Shown: in pieces, positions 18,817 to 28,057 of the stretch
How positions within the stretch are numbered: position 1 is the stretch's first letter
Layout of the letters: the number at the start of each line of letters is the position of its first letter
Source: Qipengyuania citrea
GTDB taxonomy: Bacteria; Pseudomonadota; Alphaproteobacteria; Sphingomonadales; Sphingomonadaceae
Length of the DNA stretch: 64,000 nucleotides
Direction: 5' to 3'
Assembly (NCBI RefSeq): GCF_024171405.1
Contig: NZ_JALJZT010000001.1
Location: 115,235-179,234 of the forward strand
The notes under the pieces: model-generated
Seen by the model: the letters and a program-made list of their open reading frames with translations, nothing else
Told to the model about the DNA's origin: nothing
Databases searched by the model: none
Translations under genes and position numbers: made by a program

Positions 18817-19872
18817 ATGTCCGTCAACATCAAGAACTGGCAGGAACTCAAGAAACCCAATGTCCTTGATATCAAGGAATCCGGCGACAAGGCGCGCAAG
18901 GCGACCTTCGTGGCCGAACCGCTCGAGCGCGGCTTCGGCCTGACGCTCGGCAATGCATTGCGTCGCGTGCTGCTCAGCTCGCTCCAGGGTGCCGCGATCA
19001 CCTCGATCAAGATCGAGAACGTGCTCCACGAATTCAGCTCGCTTGCCGGCGTGCGCGAAGACGTTACCGACATCGTCCTCAACGTGAAACAGATCGCGCT
19101 GAAGATGGAAGGCGAGGGCATGAAGCGCCTGCAGCTTTCCGCTACCGGCCCCGGTGAAGTGAAAGCCGGCGACATCGCCGTATCGGGCGACATCGAAGTG
19201 ATGAACAAGGATCTGGTGATCTGCCATCTCGACGAAGGCGCGACGCTCAACATGGAGCTCACTGCCGACATCGGTAAGGGCTATCGTCCGGCCGTCATGA
19301 ACCGCCCCGTCGATGCGCCGATCGGCCTGATCCCGGTCGACTCGCTGTTCTCGCCGGTCCGCCAGGTCAGCTACAAGGTCGAGAACGCCCGCGTTGGCCA
19401 GGAGCTCGACTACGACAAGCTTTCGCTGTCCATCGATACCGACGGCACTGTCACTCCCGAAGACGCCGTGGCCTATGCCGCACGCATCCTTCAGGACCAG
19501 CTGACGCTGTTCGTCCACTTCGAAGACGGTATCCCGCAGCCCAGCTCGGCCATGATCGGCCAGGCTGCAGAGCCGCAGGAAAGCGACACCAACCAGCTCA
19601 ACCGCTACCTTCTCAAGAAGGTCGACGAGCTGGAACTGTCGGTCCGTTCGGCCAATTGCCTCAAGAACGACAACATCATCTACATCGGCGACCTGGTCCA
19701 GAAGACCGAGGCCGAGATGCTCCGTACGCCGAACTTCGGCCGCAAGTCGCTCAACGAGATCAAGGAAGTGCTCTCGTCGATGGGTCTGCGCCTCGGCATG
19801 GACATCCCCGGCTGGCCGCCGGAAAACATCGAGGAAATGGCCAAGAAGCTCGAACAAGAGCTGCTGGGTTAA
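18817..19872 (+). CDS. rpoA: RNA polymerase alpha subunit
   Basis: The 351-residue subunit that dimerises to seed RNA polymerase assembly. The N-terminal domain has [23 protein letters not shown]; the C-terminal domain (from about residue 265) has the [15 protein letters not shown] motif that contacts promoter UP elements and activators. Length is a little above the E. coli 329. It is flanked by hairpins on both sides and separated from rplQ by 217 bases, more than in most bacteria. Confidence 0.98.
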   Translation: MSVNIKNWQELKKPNVLDIKESGDKARKATFVAEPLERGFGLTLGNALRRVLLSSLQGAAITSIKIENVLHEFSSLAGVREDVTDIVLNVKQIALKMEGEGMKRLQLSATGPGEVKAGDIAVSGDIEVMNKDLVICHLDEGATLNMELTADIGKGYRPAVMNRPVDAPIGLIPVDSLFSPVRQVSYKVENARVGQELDYDKLSLSIDTDGTVTPEDAVAYAARILQDQLTLFVHFEDGIPQPSSAMIGQAAEPQESDTNQLNRYLLKKVDELELSVRSANCLKNDNIIYIGDLVQKTEAEMLRTPNFGRKSLNEIKEVLSSMGLRLGMDIPGWPPENIEEMAKKLEQELLG

Positions 19873-19884
19873 TATGAAGGTGCG

Positions 19885-19906
19885 GGGTCGGACATCCGTC
19901 CGACCC
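19885..19906 (+). other. Hairpin directly after rpoA
   Basis: GGGTCGGAC pairs with GTCCGACCC over nine bases with loop ATCC. It begins 13 bases after the rpoA stop. No T-run follows, so it is not a classical terminator. Confidence 0.55.
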
Positions 19907-19917
19907 TTGCGGCACCA

Positions 19918-19982
19918 GCCCACTCCCCCACCCGGCCACCCATTCAGGATGCTGCCGTGGGTGGCCGGGTGGGGGAGTGGGC
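19918..19982 (+). repeat. Perfect 25-bp inverted repeat between rpoA and rplQ
   Basis: The arm at 19918-19942 (starting GCCCACTCCCCCACCC) is exactly reverse-complementary to the arm at 19958-19982, with a 15-base loop. It is extremely GC-rich and lies between two smaller hairpins (19885-19906 and 19993-20008, the latter with a GCAA tetraloop). It may be a dispersed palindromic element, a stability structure, or a barrier that sets the rpoA:rplQ ratio. Confidence 0.9.
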
Positions 19983-20089
19983 CGGCACCGCCCCGACCGC
20001 AAGGTCGGAAACAAACGGGAGGGTCGGCCCTATCCGACCAGCTACGGGCTACCTCGCACGGGCCCCTATCGAACGAAGGATGATTTGAA

Positions 20090-20512
20090 ATGCGTCATAA
20101 AATTTCCGGCCGTAAGCTGCAGCGCAAGACCGGCCACCGTAATGCGATGCTCCGCAACATGGCCGCCGCGCTGATCAAGCACGAGCAGATCATGACCACT
20201 TTGCCCAAGGCGAAGGAAATGCGGCCTTACATCGAAAAGCTGATCACGCTGGCCAAGCGTGGCGGCCTGTCGAACCGTCGCCTCGCCATGAGCCGCCTGC
20301 AGGACGAAACCCAGCTCAAGAAGCTGTTCGACGTTCTGGCCGAGCGTTACGACGACCGTGAAGGTGGCTACAGCCGCGTGATCAAGGCCGGTTACCGCGG
20401 CAGCGACGCCGCCCAGATGGCCATCATCGAACTCGTCGACCGCGACGTGGACGCCAAGGGCCAGGATTCGGGCCCGGTCATGAACGAAGACATGGACCTC
20501 GAAGAGGCGTAA
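20090..20512 (+). CDS. rplQ: 50S ribosomal protein L17
   Basis: A 140-residue protein near the tunnel exit. [20 protein letters not shown] and the [22 protein letters not shown] stretch split around the GGLSNRR motif are diagnostic. A Glu/Asp-rich C-terminus extends the usual 127 residues. The ATG follows AAGGATGA. A textbook terminator follows and closes the ribosomal cluster. Confidence 0.97.
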   Translation: MRHKISGRKLQRKTGHRNAMLRNMAAALIKHEQIMTTLPKAKEMRPYIEKLITLAKRGGLSNRRLAMSRLQDETQLKKLFDVLAERYDDREGGYSRVIKAGYRGSDAAQMAIIELVDRDVDAKGQDSGPVMNEDMDLEEA

Positions 20513-20536
20513 GCCGCATTCGAAACCAGACAAGCG

Positions 20537-20570
20537 GGGCCGGACAGGAAACTGTCCGGCCCTTTTGTTT
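20537..20570 (+). terminator. Rho-independent terminator after rplQ
   Basis: GGGCCGGACAG pairs perfectly with CTGTCCGGCCC over 11 bp with a GAAA tetraloop, followed by TTTTGTTTT. Confidence 0.93.
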
Positions 20571-20603
20571 TGCCTGCGCGAAAAGCCGTGCCACAAGGCG
20601 CGC

Positions 20604-22007
20604 ATGATCAGACATGTCCTCGCAGCCGCCGCGCTGCTCGCCGCCACGCCCGCCGTTGCCCAATCGACTACGCAGGACGCGCTCGAGGCGCGCTATGACC
20701 GCGCGCTCGCTGCGGGCTACAAGGCGCTGTTCCTGTGCAGCGCCATCGCCAATGCGGAACGGATTGGAGCAACGAGAACGCCGGAAAGTGTCATGCGGTG
20801 GGAGTTGAGTGGCATCCAGGCACCGCTTGATGAGATCGTTGGGGAATTGCCTTACGTCATCGAGCGTTCGCCTGATGGCCCTGTTTCCTACGTTTCCGTT
20901 CCCTTCGGCGGCACCAGTTCCGTGCGCTATGCTGTGCACGACCCGGAGAAGGGATGTTCGCTTCGTCCGATATCCTACCCCGCTGCGGCCACAGTAGCAG
21001 AAGCAGTTGCTGACCCGGCGAGATCAGGTGGTGCTAACGACGCTGGCCAGAAGTCTTTTGAGCTAGTCATCGATTCCCAAGGGAAATCGCCGATCGCGCA
21101 TGTCTCGCCTTTGGATGCTGTCTTCGCGGACGCATTTGCAGACAGCTATGGACCAGGAACCCGCACGACGGTTGTCTTAGTCAAGCGCGGCGGTGAGACG
21201 TGGGAGCGGTATCCGGCAAAGTGGGAAGACGTACCCCAGCGAACGTGGTCGGTCGCAAAGAGCTTTGCTGCTACCTTGGTAGGCGCTGCCGTACAGCGCG
21301 GCGACGCTAATGTTGCGTCATCGGCAGGTCTCGGTGGGGCTTCCCCGGACCCGCGCAACGAGATCACCATCGACCACCTGCTCCGCATGGCTTCGGGGCG
21401 CTATTCGGACACCCCGGGAAACCGCACCGATCCGCTCTATTTCGGAGGTTCGACCGTCGAAGAAACGGCACTGCACTGGCCGCTCGTCCATGTGCCGGGG
21501 ACGGTTTACCGCTATGCCAACAACGATACGCTGGCCGCGGTGAAGGCGATCGAGATGACATTCGCCGATCATCCGCCAGCCCGGTTCTTCGCCAAGCTCG
21601 GCATGCACGACACCGTCGCCGAAACCGACTGGCGCGGCGACTATATCCTCTCGAGCCAAGTGTGGTCGACCGCGCGCGATCTGGCGAAACTGGGCCAGCT
21701 CTATCTCGACGACGGCATGCTCGCCGATGGCACACGCATTCTGCCCGAAGGCTGGGTCGACTATGTCTCCGCGCCCACCGGTCCGCAGCCCGACAGTCCT
21801 TTCGGCTATGGCGCGGGGTTCTGGCTGCTCAACCAGTCCGACGGCGTCCCGGCCGACACATTCGCCGCAATGGGGAATCGCGGGCAGTTCATCGTAATCG
21901 TGCCAAGCATGAACGTCGTGATCGTACGCCGGGGTGAAGATCCAACCGGATCACGCTTCGATATCGCTGCGTTCACCCGTGATGTGCTTGAAACGCTTGA
22001 GGATTAG
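20604..22007 (+). CDS. Exported serine hydrolase, beta-lactamase-like
   Basis: A 467-residue periplasmic protein with a signal peptide (about residues 1-20, ending PAVAQ). The penicillin-binding fold is indicated by the SxxK tetrad SVAK (Ser216, Lys219) and the YxN motif Tyr304-Ala-Asn306, with the class-C-like ending region FGYGAGFWLLNQ. I use the ATG at 20604 because it begins the signal peptide; the frame opens 39 bases earlier inside the rplQ terminator. The substrate is unknown: esterase, D-aminopeptidase or beta-lactamase are all possible. The first 150 residues have no family likeness I recognise. Confidence 0.75.
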   Translation: MIRHVLAAAALLAATPAVAQSTTQDALEARYDRALAAGYKALFLCSAIANAERIGATRTPESVMRWELSGIQAPLDEIVGELPYVIERSPDGPVSYVSVPFGGTSSVRYAVHDPEKGCSLRPISYPAAATVAEAVADPARSGGANDAGQKSFELVIDSQGKSPIAHVSPLDAVFADAFADSYGPGTRTTVVLVKRGGETWERYPAKWEDVPQRTWSVAKSFAATLVGAAVQRGDANVASSAGLGGASPDPRNEITIDHLLRMASGRYSDTPGNRTDPLYFGGSTVEETALHWPLVHVPGTVYRYANNDTLAAVKAIEMTFADHPPARFFAKLGMHDTVAETDWRGDYILSSQVWSTARDLAKLGQLYLDDGMLADGTRILPEGWVDYVSAPTGPQPDSPFGYGAGFWLLNQSDGVPADTFAAMGNRGQFIVIVPSMNVVIVRRGEDPTGSRFDIAAFTRDVLETLED

Positions 22008-22140
22008 GCGTTCATAAAAAGAGCTATATACCTGAACAATCCCTGTCGCCAGAGTTCAGCGTCACCTCACGCAAGTCCCTCTAGAACCCTTCTCATAGCC
22101 GAGGCAATCCCGCCGCGGCACCGACGAGGAGGACCTCGAG

Positions 22141-22707
22141 ATGCAACAATTGACCAAAACGTTTGCGAAGGGTGGGATCGCAACGGCTGCCGTCGGCGCG
22201 CTGGCGCTGGCCGGAGCCACGCCCGCCCAGGCCCGCGGTGATGATGACGGGATTTCGGTCGGCGAAGTGATCGCCGGCGCAGTGATCATCGGCGGCATCG
22301 CCGCTATCGCCAGCGCGGCCAGCAAGGACCGCGACCACTACCGCGACGGCCGCTATTACCGCGATGGCCAACGCTACAACAACGGCAATGACTACCGCCG
22401 CACCGCCTATGCCACGCGCGGCAACCCGCGTTCGGCAGTCGAGCGCTGCGTCAGCGCCGCCCAGACCGATGCGCGCCGCTATGGCTATCGCATCGCCCAG
22501 GTAACCGACATCCGCGACGTCGACGACACCCGCTATGGCTGGAAGGTCAAGGGCACGATGGTTGTCGACGGGCAGCGCGGTTACAACTCGCGCTATGACC
22601 GCCGCGATCGCCGGTACAGCGACCGCGACAGCGGCAGCTTCACCTGCTCGATTGAGCGCGGCCGCGTTACCTATCTCGACTTCAGCGGTATCCGCGGACT
22701 ACGCTGA
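22141..22707 (+). CDS. Exported protein with glycine-rich helix, first of a tandem pair
   Basis: A 188-residue protein with a signal peptide (about 1-31, ending TPAQA). A short hydrophobic helix follows (GEVIAGAVIIGGIAAIASAA), then an Arg/Tyr/Asp-rich stretch and a C-terminal domain with two cysteines (near residues 101 and 180) and a W-V-G core. AGGAGG lies well upstream of the ATG. The next gene shares this plan. I do not know a function; a periplasmic or outer-membrane-associated role is inferred from the signal peptide. Confidence 0.7.
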   Translation: MQQLTKTFAKGGIATAAVGALALAGATPAQARGDDDGISVGEVIAGAVIIGGIAAIASAASKDRDHYRDGRYYRDGQRYNNGNDYRRTAYATRGNPRSAVERCVSAAQTDARRYGYRIAQVTDIRDVDDTRYGWKVKGTMVVDGQRGYNSRYDRRDRRYSDRDSGSFTCSIERGRVTYLDFSGIRGLR

Positions 22708-22729
22708 TACTCGCTTTACGGACCACCCA

Positions 22730-22763
22730 GGGCGGTTCAGGCTTCATTTAGCCTGGGCCGCCT
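22730..22763 (+). terminator. Hairpin between the tandem exported proteins
   Basis: A 14-bp stem (GGGCGGTTCAGGCT with AGCCTGGGCCGCCT, three G-U pairs) with a 6-base loop TCATTT lies 23 bases after the first gene. No T-run follows, so termination is uncertain. Confidence 0.4.
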
Positions 22764-22823
22764 AGTCCTGTCCGATCGATAATCGCGCGCCGGGTGGGGG
22801 CGTGACCACTGGGGTACCAGGCC

Positions 22824-23582
22824 ATGCCGTCCATCAAATCGCTTTCCGCCGCGCCCGCGCTGCTTGCCGCGCCCGCGCTGCTTGCCGCGCTCTCGCTGAC
22901 CGCCATGCCGGTGCAGGCCGCCGACTTGCCCACGCCCGCAGCGCCCGTGGCGGCGCATTCCGCCCCCGCGTGGATGCCGGGCGATGACGACGCAGCGGGA
23001 CACCGGCGGTATCGCCACCGCCGCGATCGCGGCGTCGATGCGGGCGATGTGCTGGCGGGTATCCTGATCATCGGCGGAATTGCCGCCATCGCTAATGCGG
23101 CGAAGGGCTCGAGCGAACGCTATCCGCAACGCGACAGCCGTTATCCCGAACCGCGCCGCGGCGGGGTCAGCTATGATGACGGGCGCGGGATCGACCGGGC
23201 GGTCGACATGTGTGTCGAAGAGATCGAACGCAATGCCCGCGTTGAAACCGTCGATGCGGTCAATCGCGATGCGCGCGGCTGGACCGTCAGCGGCGCGCTT
23301 TACGACGGGCAGGGGTTCAACTGCGCGATCGGCGCCGACGGCCGTATCGAATCGATCGGCTATGGAACCGGCGGCTCCAGCTACGACAGCTACGGCAGCT
23401 ATGACGACGCAGCGCGCCTTGAAGGTGAGGATCGCCAGTATGACGATGCCTATTACGCCGCCATGCGCGCGCGTAGCGATTCTGCGCAGCCCGCCTATCC
23501 GGGTGGTCCCCTGCCGGGGGATGAGGATGCGGTCGATGCCGATCTCGAATACGGCACCGGCTACCGGGGCGCTGAGCGCTAG
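22824..23582 (+). CDS. Exported protein with glycine-rich helix, second of a tandem pair
   Basis: A 252-residue relative of the preceding gene. It has a signal peptide (about 1-33, ending VQAAD), an Asp/His/Arg-rich linker, the matching helix GDVLAGILIIGGIAAIANAA, and the same Cys-RDARGWTVSGALYD-Cys domain; a Tyr/Asp/Ser-rich tail is extra. It converges with the TRIC-type gene and their ends overlap by 4 bases. Function unknown. Such pairs usually come from duplication followed by divergence. Confidence 0.7.
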   Translation: MPSIKSLSAAPALLAAPALLAALSLTAMPVQAADLPTPAAPVAAHSAPAWMPGDDDAAGHRRYRHRRDRGVDAGDVLAGILIIGGIAAIANAAKGSSERYPQRDSRYPEPRRGGVSYDDGRGIDRAVDMCVEEIERNARVETVDAVNRDARGWTVSGALYDGQGFNCAIGADGRIESIGYGTGGSSYDSYGSYDDAARLEGEDRQYDDAYYAAMRARSDSAQPAYPGGPLPGDEDAVDADLEYGTGYRGAER

Positions 23583-24199
23583 TCGCGCTGATAGGCGGGG
23601 AGTGCCAGGTTCCACCTGATCGCGGCCAGTCGCAGGCCATAACCCGCGGCGGTTGCGCCCACCCAGACCCATTCACGCATGATGCCCGCGACATCGCCGA
23701 GCACCGTCACGCTGGCCGATAAGGCTGCGGCGGTGACATAGAGTTCGGGCCGCATCAGGATCGATGGACGTCCGGCGACCACGTCGCGGATGATACCCCC
23801 CACGCAGCCGGTGATGACCCCCATCAGCGCGGCGGGGACCGGCGGCACACCATATTGGAGCGCCTTGGCCGAACCGAGCACGGCATAGGCCGCCAGTCCC
23901 AGGCCATCGGCAATCGACAGGAAGCGGCCCGCCCACCAGCGTGTGGGGATGAACCACGCGAACAGCGCCACCGCGAGGCACACGCCCGCGACCCCGCCAT
24001 CGTGGATCCAGAAAACCGGCGCACCGATCAGCAAGTCGCGCACCGTGCCCCCGCCGACACCGGTGACCAGCGCGAAGAAGGCCAGCGTGACGAAGGTCTG
24101 CCGCTCCTTGGCGGCGACCAGCGCCCCGGTCAGCGCAAAGATCGCCACCCCGGCAAGGTCGAGCCAGTCGAGCAGCGGTGTCAGGACTTCCGTATTCAT
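23579..24199 (-). CDS. TRIC-type cation channel family protein (former UPF0126)
   Basis: A 206-residue inner-membrane protein with about seven helices. The two internal repeats each carry the glycine-hinge and RD motif: GVGGGTVRDLL (about residues 48-58) and GCVGGIIRDVV (about 132-142). Bacterial members of this family have been shown to be trimeric monovalent-cation channels; the role of this one is not known. The start codon overlaps the stop of the PepSY gene as ATGA, so the two are translated together. Confidence 0.85.
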   Translation of the reverse strand: MNTEVLTPLLDWLDLAGVAIFALTGALVAAKERQTFVTLAFFALVTGVGGGTVRDLLIGAPVFWIHDGGVAGVCLAVALFAWFIPTRWWAGRFLSIADGLGLAAYAVLGSAKALQYGVPPVPAALMGVITGCVGGIIRDVVAGRPSILMRPELYVTAAALSASVTVLGDVAGIMREWVWVGATAAGYGLRLAAIRWNLALPAYQRD

Positions 24200-24897
24200 T
24201 TGGCGCCCACCCGCACACTACGCCGGCGGAACATCAGGATGCAGCCGAACAGCGCGCCGATTACCGACAGCAGGGCGAAGAAGATCAGGATCGGGTGATG
24301 CGTGTCCTCGCGCGTCTGCAAATCCATGATGTGCAGGCCCCAGACGAAATCGAAGGTTCGCCACCAGCGTGTGCGCACCGCCTCGATCTGGCCGGTTTCG
24401 GTACCGACATAGACATGGGTGCCGTCCGCCAGCGCCACCTGCCAGACCGGCAGTGGGCGGCGGAAATCGAAGGGGACGTCCTCGGCTGCAAAGCGCGCGG
24501 TCCCGGTGACCTTGTCGCCCCCCTCGATACCTTCGGCCACGATCAGCCGCGCCTCGACCTCGGACAGCGGGCCCATCGCGCTGCCATCGGGGCGGTATCG
24601 CGCGGTCGTCCCGTCCATATAGGCGATGCGCGTAATCGTCTCGCCGCGTTCGACCTGCGTGGTGACCGCGCGCACCGGCCGGGTGCTTTCGGCGGGCAGC
24701 GAGACCGCGATCTCGGTATCTGCGGGCAGTGCACGCTCGGGCACGTCCTTGCGCAGATGGTTGCCGCGCACTTCCTCGATCGGCTTGGCCACCATGACCA
24801 GCCCGGTCACGGTCCACATCAGCACCGGCAGACCGACCAGCCAGCCCAGCCAGATGTGCCACCGTGAAATGCGCTGCATGATGCGCGGACGTTGCAT
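24196..24897 (-). CDS. PepSY-domain membrane protein
   Basis: A 233-residue protein with an N-terminal helix (IWLGWLVGLPVLMWTVTGLVM), a periplasmic PepSY-like part and a C-terminal helix (ILIFFALLSVIGALFGCILMF). Such proteins are often linked to siderophore or metal reduction at the inner membrane. I choose the ATG at 24897 because it begins directly before the first helix; the open frame runs 59 codons further into the amidase region with no family likeness. It ends in an ATGA overlap with the TRIC-type gene. Confidence 0.75.
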   Translation of the reverse strand: MQRPRIMQRISRWHIWLGWLVGLPVLMWTVTGLVMVAKPIEEVRGNHLRKDVPERALPADTEIAVSLPAESTRPVRAVTTQVERGETITRIAYMDGTTARYRPDGSAMGPLSEVEARLIVAEGIEGGDKVTGTARFAAEDVPFDFRRPLPVWQVALADGTHVYVGTETGQIEAVRTRWWRTFDFVWGLHIMDLQTREDTHHPILIFFALLSVIGALFGCILMFRRRSVRVGAK

Positions 24898-24911
24898 TGC
24901 GTCGAGGCTCC

Positions 24912-26246
24912 CTAGCCGTGGAGGATCGTGCCGATCGCTTCTGCCGCGGCAATGCAATCGAGATCCGCCCACCTGCGCGAGATGACCTGCATTCCGCAAG
25001 GCAAGCCGCCCGTTTCGCCCACAGGCAAGACGGTGGAGGGGAGGTTGGGATAGGTCGCCAGCCCAGCCCAGCACAGCGCGGTCGCCCCGGGCTGGTCGGA
25101 GCCATTGATGGTCGCCATGCCATCGAAGAGGCGATCCTCGCGGTGGGAGAAGGCCAGCAGCGGTGCAGGCGGGGCAAGGACGAAGTCGTAGCTGTCGAAC
25201 AGCGCGGCCCAGGCGATCTCGCTGCGCGCCTGCGCATCGCGCATGTCGAACCAGTTGGTCGCGCTGGCGCGTTGCCCGTCGGGGCCGGGCATGCCGCGCG
25301 CGAGTGTCACGTTGAGCATGCGCATGTAATCGGCCTGCTGCGCGGCGAGGTCGGGGACGAGGTCGCTTGCGCGATCGACGCTGATACCCGCGCGCTCGAG
25401 CTCGGCCGCCGCCGCTTCGAGCGGTCCGCGCACTGCATCGTCGGTCGGGCAGGAGGGGTGATCGAGCAGCAGCAGGAAACGGCTGTCCTTGAACGGTTTG
25501 GTGCGCGCGCGCAGCGGAACCGTCTGTGTCAGTTCGACCAGCAGCCGCAGGTCGGCGGCATTGCGCGCCAGGGGCCCTACGACAGACAGCGCGCCGTCAT
25601 GCGCCTCCTGCCCCGCTGCCACCGGGTGGACATGGCCGCGCTTCGAGATCAGCCCCCAGCTACTCTTGTGCCCCCAGACGCCGCAGAAATGCGCGGGGAC
25701 GCGGATTGACCCGCCGATATCGCTGCCGAAGTCGCAGGGCACCATCCCGCTCGCGACCGCCGCTGCCGAACCGCCCGAGGACCCGCCGGGAGACAGCGCG
25801 TGATCGTGCGGATTGTTAGTCCGGCCATAGACCGGATTGTTCGATTGCCAGTCGGCGAGGTCGGGCGGGACATTGGTCTTGCCGAGGATGATCGCGCCGG
25901 CAGCTTTGAGCTGGCGGACCACCCAGGCGTCACGCACGGCGATCGTGTCGGCATATTCGCCGTGACCCCAGCAAGTCGGCAGGCCGCTGACATCGAAGCT
26001 TTCCTTGATCGTCATCGGCACGCCGAACAGCGGCTGGTCCTGGGGCAGCCGCCCGGCGGTCATGGCCTTCGCCTGTTCCTGCGCGCGGTCGAAGTCGGTC
26101 ACCACCACCGCGTTGATATGCGCGTCGAGATGTTCGATCCGCGCAATCGCCGCTTCGACCGCCTCGAGCGGCGACATCTCGCCATGGCGGATCGCGCCCG
26201 CGATCTCGATCGCCCCGGGTTTCGTGGTCAGTGTCGGATAGGCCAT
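24912..26246 (-). CDS. Amidase (amidase-signature family)
   Basis: A 444-residue hydrolase of amide bonds. The Ser-cisSer-Lys machinery is visible: the lysine in MTIKESFDV (about residue 83) and the serine-rich loop SPGGSSGGSAAAVASG (about 150-165), followed by DIGGSIRVPAHFCG. The start at 26246 follows AGGGAGG; the frame extends 23 codons upstream without support. It lies 14 bases before the PepSY gene on the same strand, so they may share a transcript. The substrate cannot be told; GatA is unlikely because no gatB/gatC partner is here. Confidence 0.88.
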   Translation of the reverse strand: MAYPTLTTKPGAIEIAGAIRHGEMSPLEAVEAAIARIEHLDAHINAVVVTDFDRAQEQAKAMTAGRLPQDQPLFGVPMTIKESFDVSGLPTCWGHGEYADTIAVRDAWVVRQLKAAGAIILGKTNVPPDLADWQSNNPVYGRTNNPHDHALSPGGSSGGSAAAVASGMVPCDFGSDIGGSIRVPAHFCGVWGHKSSWGLISKRGHVHPVAAGQEAHDGALSVVGPLARNAADLRLLVELTQTVPLRARTKPFKDSRFLLLLDHPSCPTDDAVRGPLEAAAAELERAGISVDRASDLVPDLAAQQADYMRMLNVTLARGMPGPDGQRASATNWFDMRDAQARSEIAWAALFDSYDFVLAPPAPLLAFSHREDRLFDGMATINGSDQPGATALCWAGLATYPNLPSTVLPVGETGGLPCGMQVISRRWADLDCIAAAEAIGTILHG

Positions 26247-26371
26247 GCTCGTTCCTCCCTGCGCCAATGTCGGATAAGCGAACCGCGCGGTCAATCGCGC
26301 TCTTGCGCAGGACACATCAGCGCCGCATGGCGTTTTCCAGCGATAGACCGAACAATTTCAGAGGATATCCC

Positions 26372-28057
26372 ATGCGTCGCGCCATCCTGCCCCTGTTGCT
26401 CGCCAGTGCTGCCTGCACGCCTGCCGTCACCGACACGCGGATTGAACCGAACGCGGTGCCGCCTGCCGCCGCGGCCCCCGATGGCTACGATCTCAAGGAA
26501 CAATACGCCAAGCTGACGGTGATCGAGATGGCGCCCGACACCTCCTTCCTCACCGGGGAAGAGCGCGAGGTGGTCAACCTGCTGATCGAAGCGAGCGGCT
26601 ATATGGACGAGATCTACCTGCGCCAGCGGGGCGCGGATCTGCCGCAGCTACGCGAGACGATCGCGCGTAGCCGCCGCGCCGACCGCGACATGCTGGTGGC
26701 GATGTTCGACCGCAATTTCGGTCCATGGGACGAGGTCGCCGAGCTGCACCCCTTCTGGGGGACGCAGGCGATGCCGGAAGGGGCAGGCTTTTATCCGCAG
26801 GACCTGACGCGCGCGGAATTCGACGCCTATCTCGCGGCCAATCCCGACCAGCGCGAGGCACTGACCAGCCCCTATACGGTGGTCAAGCGCAGCGGCGAGG
26901 GCTTCATCGCCGTCCCCTATTCGCAGGAATATCGCGAATGGCTGGTGCCCGCCGCACGCCTGCTCGAACGGGCGGCACAGCGGACGTCCAACCCCAGCCT
27001 GAAGAAATTTCTCTCGCTGCGCGCGGCCAGCTTCCTGACCGACGACTATTTTGCCAGCGAGATGGCGTGGATGGACCTGCAGGATACGCCGATCGAGGTC
27101 GCGATCGGTCCCTACGAGGTCTATACCGACCGGCTGTACGGCACCAAGACCGCCTTCGAAAGCTTCGTGACGCTGCGCAATCCCGAAGAAAGCGCCGCGC
27201 TGGCGAAGTACAAGAACTACCTGCGGACGATGGAAGAGAACCTGCCCATCCCCGACGCGGACAAGAATTTCCAGCGCGGGTTCGAAAGCCCGATTGCAGT
27301 GGCCGATCAGGTCCATGGCGGCGGCGACAATGTCCCGGGTACGCAGACCATCGCCTTCAACCTGCCCAATGACGAGCGCGTGCGCGAAGCGAAGGGGGCC
27401 AAGAAGGTGATCCTGGCCAATGTGCTCGGCGCCAAATACGACCGTATCCTCGCCCCGATGGCCGATGTCGTGCTCAAGGATGACCAGGCAGCGCTGGTGG
27501 CGAAGAAATACATGGAAGCCAACACGCTGTTCCACGAGCTGTCGCACAGCCTCGGGCCGGGCACGATCACCGTCGATGGCCGGCAGACCACGGTGAACGA
27601 GGAACTGCGCGACCAGTATTCGGCGCTCGAAGAATCGAAGGCCGATGTGATGGGCATCTGGAACATCCTGCTGATGATGGAGAAGGGCGAAATCCCCGCC
27701 GCGGAAAAGCCCGAACTGTTCTCGACCTATTTCACCGGCCTGTTCCGCTCGATGCGGTTCGGCACCGAAAGCGCGCATGGCCGCGGCGCCAAGCTGCAAT
27801 ATGGCTATCTCCAGCAGAAGGGCGCATTCGCCTGGGACGCCGCGGCGCAGCGGTACACGGTGGATTCTGCAGCGATGGAAGCGGGTATCCGCGATCTGCT
27901 GAGCGCGCAGCTGATGCTGCAGGCGCGCGGCGATTATGCGGGGACCAAGGCGTTCTTCGATCGCCATGCGGTGCTCGACGATGCCGCCAATTCGCGGTTC
28001 GCGGCGATGGCCGATATCCCGGTCGATATTGCGCCGGTCTATCCCGACGGGGTCTGA
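26372..28057 (+). CDS. Dipeptidyl-peptidase III-like zinc peptidase, probable lipoprotein
   Basis: A 561-residue exported protein; the first 15 residues end in SAAC, a weak lipobox. The zinc site is HELSH (about residues 392-396) followed by SLGPG, with the third ligand in EESKAD about 36 residues later. This arrangement matches the M49-related family also found in plant NUDX3-type proteins, rather than the classical HELLGH of M49. The ATG follows GAGG. The frame opens 141 bases upstream, inside the divergent promoter area. Its 3' end overlaps the convergent membrane gene by 19 bases. Confidence 0.7.
   Translation: MRRAILPLLLASAACTPAVTDTRIEPNAVPPAAAAPDGYDLKEQYAKLTVIEMAPDTSFLTGEEREVVNLLIEASGYMDEIYLRQRGADLPQLRETIARSRRADRDMLVAMFDRNFGPWDEVAELHPFWGTQAMPEGAGFYPQDLTRAEFDAYLAANPDQREALTSPYTVVKRSGEGFIAVPYSQEYREWLVPAARLLERAAQRTSNPSLKKFLSLRAASFLTDDYFASEMAWMDLQDTPIEVAIGPYEVYTDRLYGTKTAFESFVTLRNPEESAALAKYKNYLRTMEENLPIPDADKNFQRGFESPIAVADQVHGGGDNVPGTQTIAFNLPNDERVREAKGAKKVILANVLGAKYDRILAPMADVVLKDDQAALVAKKYMEANTLFHELSHSLGPGTITVDGRQTTVNEELRDQYSALEESKADVMGIWNILLMMEKGEIPAAEKPELFSTYFTGLFRSMRFGTESAHGRGAKLQYGYLQQKGAFAWDAAAQRYTVDSAAMEAGIRDLLSAQLMLQARGDYAGTKAFFDRHAVLDDAANSRFAAMADIPVDIAPVYPDGV

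Noticed and set aside
20604..21345. Mosaic origin of the N-terminal half of the serine hydrolase
   Set aside because: Line counts gave about 55-58% GC against 58-65% in the second half, too small a difference to claim recombination.
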